DNA of 64,000 nt from Magnetococcales bacterium. GTDB lineage: Bacteria; Pseudomonadota; Magnetococcia; Magnetococcales; JADFWU01. The DNA lies in NCBI GenBank assembly GCA_015234045.1, contig JADFWU010000014.1:1-64000 (forward strand). The letters run 5' to 3'. The notes beneath the pieces were generated by a model. That model saw only the letters and a program-made list of their open reading frames with translations. It was not told the DNA's origin and made no database searches. How positions within the stretch are numbered: position 1 is the first letter of the stretch; every line of letters begins with the position of its first letter. A program made the translations under genes and the position numbers. Below, piece by piece: positions 55,284 through 62,385 of the stretch.

Positions 55284-55871
55284 ATGCATCGCCCCGCTCT
55301 GCCGTCATTGACCATACTGGTGATTTTTATCCTGTCAGGTATCTATTTCCTGTTGGAGCCAGCCATCAGTACCGCCAATCCGGTACGAGATTTTCATCGT
55401 GCCCGTACTTCTCAGGAGTTACAGGCCCAGGTTAATGCCCTGGAAAAAAAGATTAACGGTATTCGTCAGCGTCTGACCACGCAGCAGGAAAAGGTCGCTG
55501 AAATCCAACAGCGCAGACAGGGTGCTGAAAAACAGATCTGGGCAGCCATCCAAGGTCTGGAAGATGAGAAACGACCGGTTCGCAATGCCATGGAATCATT
55601 TAACCATGTCCATCAACAAGCCCTTGTAGATCCTGCTATCTCTACGGAAGATGCACGGCTGGTCTATCTTGCTGTAAAGACCAGAACCGAGGCGGCTATC
55701 CAAGAGAGAGAGGATAAACTTGATCAATTAAAGAACATTCTTGCTCAGGTGGATGAAGAGCTTGGTTCGGCACAGCTTCGGGTGGATGAGACCAAAAGTG
55801 AAATTGAGTCGTTGAAACGGACATTGCACCGCGCTAATGAAGTGACTTTCATGGGTGTGTCGAAGGATTGA
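55284..55871 (+). CDS. Membrane-anchored coiled-coil protein
   Basis: A 195-residue protein of unknown function. One N-terminal hydrophobic segment (about 6-26) acts as an uncleaved anchor or signal. The rest is almost all charged helix with heptad pattern (QAQVNALEKKINGIRQRL; QLRVDETKSEIESLKRTL). The ATG at 55284 has GGAGA upstream; an upstream GTG at 55272 is less likely. The stop overlaps the recX start, so the two are made together. Confidence 0.68.
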   Translation: MHRPALPSLTILVIFILSGIYFLLEPAISTANPVRDFHRARTSQELQAQVNALEKKINGIRQRLTTQQEKVAEIQQRRQGAEKQIWAAIQGLEDEKRPVRNAMESFNHVHQQALVDPAISTEDARLVYLAVKTRTEAAIQEREDKLDQLKNILAQVDEELGSAQLRVDETKSEIESLKRTLHRANEVTFMGVSKD

Positions 55872-56443
55872 TGACTAGTTTGGAAGTGTTGGAAGATGAC
55901 CACGAAGACGAAGAGGCCTACCAAAGAGTGTATGAACAGGCCATTCGTTGGTTGGGGCAACGTCCTTATGGCACAGAGGAGCTGACCCGGCGATTGGAGA
56001 ATAAAGTACCTGATGAAGATCACGTACATATCGCGCGGGTTGTTGACCGATGTGTGTCGTTAGGGTATTTGGATGATTATGAGTTTGCGTTGGGCCGTAT
56101 TCGGAACCGGATGATTTCCCGTGGTTATGGACCTGCATGGGTTCAGATGGATCTGCGTTCCCGGGGAGTGGATGATACGGTTGTTCGATCCGCTTTGCGT
56201 GAGGTGTTGGCTGAGGTAAACTTGGTGGAATTGGCTTCTGATGTGTTGAAGCGCCGGTTTAGTTCTGCGGGTAGTCGGTTTGTGTTGCCATCGGAGAGAG
56301 AAGACGCGGAAAAAAAGCCGCGTATGGATCGGAAAGAGAAGAAGCGCCGCTATGATTTTCTGATGCGCCGAGGGTTTGATTCTGACATCGTTTGGACGGC
56401 AATGGAAAGGTCGTTTGGGCGGGATGATGACGATGTTTATTGA
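55871..56443 (+). CDS. recX: RecX family regulatory protein
   Basis: A 190-residue helical protein that limits RecA filament growth. The family start motif AIRWLGQRPYGTEELTRRLENK and CVSLGYLDDYEFALGRIRNR are clear. A charged insert (about 135-160, SEREDAEKKPRMDRKEKKRR) interrupts the last repeat before the closing RRGFDSDIVWTAME, which makes it somewhat longer than usual. recA is not adjacent in this window, but alaS follows, as in the common recA-recX-alaS order. Confidence 0.88.
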   Translation: MTSLEVLEDDHEDEEAYQRVYEQAIRWLGQRPYGTEELTRRLENKVPDEDHVHIARVVDRCVSLGYLDDYEFALGRIRNRMISRGYGPAWVQMDLRSRGVDDTVVRSALREVLAEVNLVELASDVLKRRFSSAGSRFVLPSEREDAEKKPRMDRKEKKRRYDFLMRRGFDSDIVWTAMERSFGRDDDDVY

Positions 56444-56493
56444 AGGGTAGTCCCTATTTTTGATGTGTTTTTTAGCTGTTTTTAGCAGTGTGG

Positions 56494-56526
56494 GCACAGC
56501 CTTCCCTGCATTCCAAGCCGTTTTAG
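56494..56526. repeat. Diverged relative of the 75-bp tandem repeat, upstream of alaS
   Basis: These 33 bases match 59936-59968 at about 28 positions, including the shared GCACAGCC start and GTTTTAG end. The fragment lies in the 117-base gap between recX and alaS, so the same intergenic repeat family occurs twice within 4 kb. Confidence 0.55.
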
Positions 56527-56560
56527 TCGTTTTATATTCACCATCGCCGCCGAGGACCAC

Positions 56561-59185
56561 ATGACTGGCAACGAGATTCGTAAAATATTTATCGATTTTT
56601 TCGAAAAAAATGATCACACCCATGTGGATTCCTCCGGTCTGATCCCTCAAAACGATCCAACTCTGCTATTTATCAATGCAGGCATGGCTCAATTCAAATC
56701 CGTTTTTCTTGGAGATGAACAGCGTCCTTATACGCGGGCGGTAACGTCGCAAAAATGCGTTCGTGCGGGTGGAAAGCACAACGATCTTGAAAATGTGGGA
56801 CGCACTGCCCGTCATCACACCTTTTTCGAGATGCTCGGTAATTTCTCTTTTGGTGACTATTTTAAGGAAAAAGCCATTCCCATGGCTTGGGATCTGGTTA
56901 CCAAGGAGTACGGCCTTCCCGAAGATAAACTACTGGTAACCGTCTATTCGGAAGATGACGAAGCCTACGATATCTGGCACAAAACTGTCGGATTGCCCAA
57001 AGAGAAAATTATCCGCATTTCAACCAGTGATAATTTTTGGTCGATGGGTAATACCGGTCCGTGTGGTCCCTGTTCGGAAATATTTTATGATAATGGTGAC
57101 CATATTGACGGTGGTCCTCCTGGTTCGGAAAATGAAGATGGTGATCGATTCGTAGAGATCTGGAATCTGGTTTTCATGCAGTACAACAGGGATGAGGCGG
57201 GTACGCTTCATCCACTGCCCAGTCCGTGTATTGATACCGGTGCAGGTCTGGAACGTATCACTGCGATTTTGCAAGGTAAGACCAATAACTATGATAGTGA
57301 TCTGTTTCAGCCGTTGATTCAGAACGCTGCCAAGATTTGTGGAAAGCCTTATGGTGAAACGGATGCACACGATGTCTCATTGCGCGTCATTGCCGACCAT
57401 ATACGAGCGGTCAGTTTTCTGATTGCTGATGGCGTATTGCCGTCTAATGAAGGGCGCGGTTATGTGCTGCGCCGTATCATGCGCCGGGCTATGCGACATG
57501 GTCGTTTGTTGGGTATGAAACAGCCGTTTTTGTATAAGTTGGTGGCCACGCTGACCGCGTTGATGGGGGAGACCTATCCTGAATTGAGCGCTCAACAAAA
57601 ACTCCTTGCCATGATTATTGAAAACGAGGAAAAGCGCTTTATTACCACGCTTGATGCAGGTTTGAAGATTTTGGAAGATGCGGTTGCTGATTTCGAAGAG
57701 GGTGATGTTGTAGACGGTAAGACAGTTTTTACCCTTTATGACACCTTCGGATTTCCAGTGGATCTCACGGCGGATATCACGCGAGATCGTGGTATTACGC
57801 TGGATCTGGAAGGTTTCGAAGCCCATATGGCCGAGCAACGGGCGCGAGCGCGTGCGGCTTGGGCGGGGTCTGGTGATGAGGCGGTTTCAGGGCTTTATCA
57901 TGAGTTGCTTGATCAACATGGTGCCACTGAGTTTATGGGTTATGTAACCGAATCAGCTCATGGTGCGCTTCAGGCGATTTTAAAGGACGGTTCGCCGGTC
58001 GATAAGATCGAAAAGGGCGATAAAGCTCAACTGATTGTTAATCAAACGCCTTTCTATGGTGAGTCCGGTGGTCAGGTGGGTGATGCCGGTATTATCACAA
58101 CAGACAGTGCAAAATTCATTGTCAGCGATACTCAAAAACCACTTCCTGGCCTGACAGTCCATCATGGTCGTGTGGCCAATGGTTCATTGGCAATAAACGA
58201 CCCTCTGACCCTTGATGTGGATCACGAATGGCGCTCGGGTGTGCGTATGCATCACTCTGCAACCCATTATCTGCATCATGCTTTGCGTTCTGTGATTGGT
58301 GATCACGTCAAACAAGCGGGGTCATTGGTTGAGTCAGCGCGCCTGCGTTTTGACTTCAACCATTTCCAAGGCATGACACATGAAGAGGTCACCGAGGTTG
58401 AAAATCGGGTCAACGCTGCGATTTTGGATAATGAGCGCCAACAGACCACAGTCATGACACCCGAAGAGGCGGTGGAAGCGGGCGCTATGGCGCTGTTTGG
58501 TGAGAAGTATGGCGATGAAGTGCGCGTTGTCCGCATGGGTCCAACCATGGAGTTGTGCGGCGGCACACATGTGAATCGTTCCGGTGATATTGGTATCTTC
58601 AGGATTATCTCAGAAAGCGCGGTTGCTGCGGGTGTACGCCGTATTGAAGCGGTTTGCGGTCCTGAAGCACGCCGATCCTTCCAGCAGGAGAGCGCCGTAC
58701 TCAGACAAGCCGCCCAAATGCTCAAAGCCCAGCCTCACGCCCTTACCCAAGGCATCGAACGACTTTTGAATCGTCAAAAGGAGTTGGAAAAAGAGCTGGA
58801 AAAAGCGAAATCTGCCATGTCTGGCAATTTAGTGGATGAGTTGTTGGACAAAAAGAGTGCTATTAACGGCGTAGATGTTATCGCCGAGATCATTACCGAT
58901 CAAGACCCCAAAGGGCTGCGTGATCTCATTGATCGTCTTAAGGATAAGCTGGGCAGTGGTTTGATTTTCCTAGCCATGGGCAACGCTGGCAAGGTCAATC
59001 TCATTGCCGGCGTAACAAAAGACCTGATCGGACGCTTCAGAGCAGGCGACATCATCAAACACGCTGCACCCATCGTCGGCGGACGTGGCGGCGGACGACC
59101 TGACATGGCCCAAGGAGGCGGAAGCCAACCTGAAAACATGGCAGAAGCCATGAATGTGGTCAAAGTTTGGGTTGCTGATCAGTAA
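56561..59185 (+). CDS. alaS: Alanyl-tRNA synthetase
   Basis: Class II synthetase of 874 residues charging tRNA-Ala. Motif 1 region (TFFEMLGNFSFGDYFKEKA), motif 3 (GLERITAILQG), the editing-domain zinc motif HHSATHYLHHAL (HxxxH) and CGGTHV are all present. The C-terminal oligomer domain ends in GGGRPDMAQGGG. Length is normal for the full-length enzyme. It is the third gene after the coiled-coil protein and recX. Confidence 0.97.
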   Translation: MTGNEIRKIFIDFFEKNDHTHVDSSGLIPQNDPTLLFINAGMAQFKSVFLGDEQRPYTRAVTSQKCVRAGGKHNDLENVGRTARHHTFFEMLGNFSFGDYFKEKAIPMAWDLVTKEYGLPEDKLLVTVYSEDDEAYDIWHKTVGLPKEKIIRISTSDNFWSMGNTGPCGPCSEIFYDNGDHIDGGPPGSENEDGDRFVEIWNLVFMQYNRDEAGTLHPLPSPCIDTGAGLERITAILQGKTNNYDSDLFQPLIQNAAKICGKPYGETDAHDVSLRVIADHIRAVSFLIADGVLPSNEGRGYVLRRIMRRAMRHGRLLGMKQPFLYKLVATLTALMGETYPELSAQQKLLAMIIENEEKRFITTLDAGLKILEDAVADFEEGDVVDGKTVFTLYDTFGFPVDLTADITRDRGITLDLEGFEAHMAEQRARARAAWAGSGDEAVSGLYHELLDQHGATEFMGYVTESAHGALQAILKDGSPVDKIEKGDKAQLIVNQTPFYGESGGQVGDAGIITTDSAKFIVSDTQKPLPGLTVHHGRVANGSLAINDPLTLDVDHEWRSGVRMHHSATHYLHHALRSVIGDHVKQAGSLVESARLRFDFNHFQGMTHEEVTEVENRVNAAILDNERQQTTVMTPEEAVEAGAMALFGEKYGDEVRVVRMGPTMELCGGTHVNRSGDIGIFRIISESAVAAGVRRIEAVCGPEARRSFQQESAVLRQAAQMLKAQPHALTQGIERLLNRQKELEKELEKAKSAMSGNLVDELLDKKSAINGVDVIAEIITDQDPKGLRDLIDRLKDKLGSGLIFLAMGNAGKVNLIAGVTKDLIGRFRAGDIIKHAAPIVGGRGGGRPDMAQGGGSQPENMAEAMNVVKVWVADQ

Positions 59186-59209
59186 AAGAGTCTGTAATTC
59201 ATAAAAAAA

Positions 59210-59243
59210 GGCGGGAACAGAGCACTCTGTTCCCGCCTTTTTT
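59210..59243 (+). terminator. Rho-independent terminator of alaS
   Basis: GGCGGGAACAGAG (59210-59222) and CTCTGTTCCCGCC (59225-59237) with TTTTTT after it and AAAAAA before it. It may work on both strands. Confidence 0.95.
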
Positions 59244-59278
59244 GATTGGGTGAAAATTACGCTGTTGACGCGCCTGAT

Positions 59279-59709
59279 TATAGCGATTTCGTCTAAAGTT
59301 TGAACTTACGCAGTTGACTGCGTCAGAGGCCCAAAGGGCCGACTTCTACAGGGGGCTGGGGACCGAAGGTCCCCAGCGGGTTTGGGCAGCGCCCAAATTA
59401 ATGTAATGCGGGGCGTTTACGTCCCGAGCATATTTTGCGTGCAGCGCGAAATATGCGTCAGCCCCGCGTGGCCCAAAGGGCCACACAATTAATAGGCTGC
59501 GTAGCAGCCGTCCCAGCCCAAAGGGCTGGCATGCCGAAGGCATAGCCGCGAAGCGGCGCAAAACACAGACAGGCCACCAGCTGCGTAACTCATAACAATA
59601 AGCCGTTCCAGACCTGGTGATGTTTTTGCTCTGATGATCTGCTTCGCATATCAAAAGCGGTGCAAAAACATCACCAGGGCTTCCACTCAGGTTGTGAATC
59701 ATTGTCTAA
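59279..59709. repeat. Dispersed palindromic element, copy D, split by an insertion
   Basis: The left end TATAGCGATTTCG with TCTAAAGTTTGAAC (59279-59305) matches copy B. The match stops, then resumes at AGCCGTTCCA (59601) and runs through the palindromic core (about 59612-59690) to ATTGTCTAA (59701-59709). The last ~30 bases of the element, including the right terminal repeat, are missing. The element was interrupted by the hairpin array at 59304-59590. Confidence 0.82.
59304..59590. mobile_element. Insertion made of short perfect hairpins, with inverted ends
   Basis: A 287-bp non-coding block inside copy D. The ends ACTTACGCAGTTG (59304-59316) and CAGCTGCGTAACT (59578-59590) are inverted repeats matching at 11 of 13 positions. 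Between them are about ten perfect stems with three-base loops, such as GGCCC-AAA-GGGCC (59328-59340), GCTGGGGACC-GAA-GGTCCCCAGC (59355-59377) and TTTGGGC-AGC-GCCCAAA (59381-59397), then GTGGCCC/GGGCCAC, GGCTGC/GCAGCC, CAGCCC/GGGCTG, ATGCC/GGCAT and GCCGC/GCGGC. No transposase or known IS is present. It may be a non-autonomous mobile or structural element; the class is not one I recognise. Confidence 0.6.
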
Positions 59710-59751
59710 ACCGCATCCAGTTTGAAAAGTGTAATTTGTGACTCCGAATAC

Positions 59752-60050
59752 GCCCCTGCGGGGCTATAATAAACAACGAAATTGGCCCGCACATAAAGTC
59801 GGCCCTACGAGCCTCCAATTGTGTGGCTCTTCGAGCCACGGCGCTACGCATTTTCCGCGCTTTGCGCAAAAAATGCTCCGTATGCTAACGCGCCATTTCG
59901 TTTAATGTGGGCGTTGCCCACACCCAGCAGAGGCGGCACAGCCTCCTCTGCACTCCAACCAGTTTTAGAATTTCGTTTAATGTGGGCGTTGCCCACACCC
60001 GGCAGAGGCGGCACAGCCACCTCTGCACGCCAACCCGTTTTAGAAATTTC
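59752..60050. repeat. Second hairpin-rich block with a 75-bp tandem duplication
   Basis: Between copy D and the copper receptor gene. Palindromes include GCCCC-TGC-GGGGC (59752-59764) and GTGGCTC-TTC-GAGCCAC (59823-59839), and a compound palindrome with outer arms GCATTTT/AAAATGC and inner GCGC-TTT-GCGC near 59848-59876. A 75-bp unit starting ATTTCGTTTAATGTGGGC occurs at 59895-59969 and 59970-60044, each with GTGGGC-GTT-GCCCAC and GCAGAGG/CCTCTGC stems. With the array at 59304-59590 it fills the 900-base gap after alaS. No gene is supported here. Confidence 0.75.
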
Positions 60051-60092
60051 TTGTCCTAAATAGGGCTGTGGGTTTGCAGGCAGTCGCTTTCA

Positions 60093-62180
60093 TCAAAACT
60101 TATACACACCAGAAAGCCAAATACTCCGCCCAGGTTCGTTTACCTGAACCTGTGTTGGATCAAACGAGCTACTCCTGTTCAAATGCTCCGCATACGCCCG
60201 ATCAAACAGATTGTTAACGCCAAGCTTGATCTTAAAGTCTTTGATAGGTGTCACACTGCCATACATGTCAAACACGCCAAAACCCGGTGTTTCACCAGAA
60301 TCCAAACCACTACCAACCGCAGTATCATCATCCACACGTGTTTGTTTGGATGTCAGGCGCAATTTACCTCCAACGCTCCATTTGTCAGCTGTGTAATCAC
60401 TGGTGAGTCCCATCTCAAGTGGTGGAATCTGTGCCAATGGACGGTTGTCCGTTTCATTCTCAGCCCAGGTGTAGGCGATAGTGAGGCCGCTGGTGAATTG
60501 ATCATTCCAGCGATAGTTTACCGCCGCTTCACCGCCTAAAAATAGCGCGTCAACGTTGCGGTAAATCGTGGCGTTGCCAGCGGCATCAGCCCGATGCGCA
60601 CGATCACGAAGAATATAATCGCTCACTTTGTTGGCCATAACGCTGAAATCCCAAGACCAAGCGGCCATCTCGCCCTGAATGCCCACTTCAACTTGGTGAT
60701 TCTGTTCAGGATCAAGATGGGGATTGCCAACCCAACGCATAGCCGCGGTCATATTGTTGGCAGCTAAATAGCGCTCAGTGGCATCAGCGGTGCGTACGGT
60801 TCTGCTGATAGAGGCGTGCAGTGTCGCATCGCCATCCATAATATCTTGTTCCAACCGCAACAGGCCGCCAATATTGTTCTCGCTACTGCTTTCATAGCCT
60901 GTACCATAATAAATCGCGTAAATCGCGTCAGGGCTATAGTTCATGGCTCCGGCTGGATCTTCATCAGCCCGGTCAGCTTCTGCGCTGACATGGTCCCAAC
61001 GTAAGGCGGCTTTAAGGGATCGGCTTTCAGTCCAATTCCAGTTGGCTTCAGCAAAAATGCCGGAGGTGCTGATAGACACATCAGGCCATAGAACTGATTG
61101 AAGCGTATTGACCATGGCGGCGCTCATGCCGGTATATCGGCTGGCATCCCTTTGATTGTTTTGATGGTCAACGCCAATGGTATAGCTGATGGCTTCGTTT
61201 GGTTTAAGCGTGGCTTTAATACGACCGCCCCAGGTGTCCGAAGTGCTTGGTGCGCTCATGTACATGGCACCTACCGGACGCAGGGAGTAGTTGTCCATCA
61301 AATGGGCAACCTGACTACCATACAACTCAGCCCGAATCGCTGAGACCAGACTGCCTGGACGATCAAGCTTCCATTTTAAACGCAACGTGTCATTGTCGGT
61401 ATAAGGTGTGTCCATGCCAGCACCGGCATAGGTAAGGTCACGGGCGCGAGTGGCTTCATAACTTAGTTGAATCAACTGATTGGCAGAAGGTGTCAACCCA
61501 AGCATGATGTTGCCAGTGCTCTCTTTAAACGCGGCGCGGACGCTGTTGCCATCGCCATCCTCGTAATCATTACCCTGACTGAGATTGCCAATTGCACGGA
61601 TAAAGGCGCGATCATTGCCTGTAGCCAGATCGAGAAAGCCTTGTTTCGTGTCCGAATTGCCAGTGTATCCGCCGCCAGCTTTGCCAGAAAAACCCCAATC
61701 CGGACCAAATTCAGGGGCGGTACGCTCAAACTGTACCGTGCCACCGCCGCCGCCGCCTCCATGTGAGAGGGATTGAACGCCTTTGGTAATGGTGACCTGA
61801 TCGTAGGTCTCTGAAGCGGCATAAGAGCTGGGAGGGTCCATTCGATTCGGACAACCGCCCATGACATAAGCGCCATCGAGCATAATATTAAGGCGATTGC
61901 CGGTTTGACCACGGATCACCGGATCAGTCCCATGACCGCCAATGCGAATGGTGGAAATGCCTGGAACAGTTTTCAGAAGGTCGCCACCATCGGTAACGGG
62001 CCCTTGGTCTCTCTGTTCCATCTCTACGCTGGCTGTGGCAGGCGCGGCAATGCGGGTATCCTCAACAATCAATACCCGTTCAGATTCTGCATAAGCCGAA
62101 CTGGAACAGGCCAGTAATCCGACTAATAGGCTTAAAACAGGGGGAAAGTTGCCCATACTGGGAAGGTGTTTATTGTCCAT
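60093..62180 (-). CDS. TonB-dependent outer-membrane receptor, OprC-like (copper)
   Basis: A 695-residue outer-membrane protein. A signal peptide (about 10-31, ending SSAYA) precedes a plug domain (about 35-165) with GGHGTDPVIRGQTGNRLNIM and GGCPNRMDPPSSYAASETYD, a stretch that marks the TonB-dependent copper-receptor group (OprC/NosA). A run of glycines (SLSHGGGGGGGT) follows. The rest is a 22-strand-type barrel ending in the aromatic strand SIWLSGVYKF. The classic TonB box is not obvious; the segment RVLIVEDTRI may serve. AGGAG precedes the ATG. Copper uptake is inferred from the motif. Confidence 0.85.
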   Translation of the reverse strand: MDNKHLPSMGNFPPVLSLLVGLLACSSSAYAESERVLIVEDTRIAAPATASVEMEQRDQGPVTDGGDLLKTVPGISTIRIGGHGTDPVIRGQTGNRLNIMLDGAYVMGGCPNRMDPPSSYAASETYDQVTITKGVQSLSHGGGGGGGTVQFERTAPEFGPDWGFSGKAGGGYTGNSDTKQGFLDLATGNDRAFIRAIGNLSQGNDYEDGDGNSVRAAFKESTGNIMLGLTPSANQLIQLSYEATRARDLTYAGAGMDTPYTDNDTLRLKWKLDRPGSLVSAIRAELYGSQVAHLMDNYSLRPVGAMYMSAPSTSDTWGGRIKATLKPNEAISYTIGVDHQNNQRDASRYTGMSAAMVNTLQSVLWPDVSISTSGIFAEANWNWTESRSLKAALRWDHVSAEADRADEDPAGAMNYSPDAIYAIYYGTGYESSSENNIGGLLRLEQDIMDGDATLHASISRTVRTADATERYLAANNMTAAMRWVGNPHLDPEQNHQVEVGIQGEMAAWSWDFSVMANKVSDYILRDRAHRADAAGNATIYRNVDALFLGGEAAVNYRWNDQFTSGLTIAYTWAENETDNRPLAQIPPLEMGLTSDYTADKWSVGGKLRLTSKQTRVDDDTAVGSGLDSGETPGFGVFDMYGSVTPIKDFKIKLGVNNLFDRAYAEHLNRSSSFDPTQVQVNEPGRSIWLSGVYKF

Positions 62181-62322
62181 GCTTACTCCTAAATGTTGAA
62201 AAGAAACATTAAAGGAGTTGGCAAGGGATGGGCCAGGACGAGTTGTTTGTGTTATCAGTTAGATGGGGGTGTTACGGTTGTGCGCGGTGTAGGGGAAATC
62301 ACCTGGTTTGGGTGAAATGACA

Positions 62323-62362
62323 CACAATCCCGGATGGCAAATAAAAGCCATCCGGGATTGTG
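62323..62362. terminator. Long hairpin downstream of the right-edge surface-protein gene
   Basis: A 16-bp perfect stem, CACAATCCCGGATGGC (62323-62338) and GCCATCCGGGATTGTG (62347-62362), with an eight-base loop. It lies 24 bases past the stop of the gene at 62386. No strong T-run follows on the minus strand, so it may be a Rho-assisted or stabilising hairpin. Confidence 0.65.
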
Positions 62363-62385
62363 GTCGGCACTAAAAAAGCAACTTG

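Noticed and set aside
59346-59702. A 118-residue minus-strand ORF and the 80-residue plus ORF at 59821-60063
   Set aside because: Both only read through palindrome-rich repeats; the repeated phrase FRLMWALPTP comes from the 75-bp duplication. No ribosome site, no family character.
59895-60044. Possible CRISPR-like array
   Set aside because: Only two units of 75 bp with no spacers; internal hairpins and the scattered relative show an intergenic repeat.
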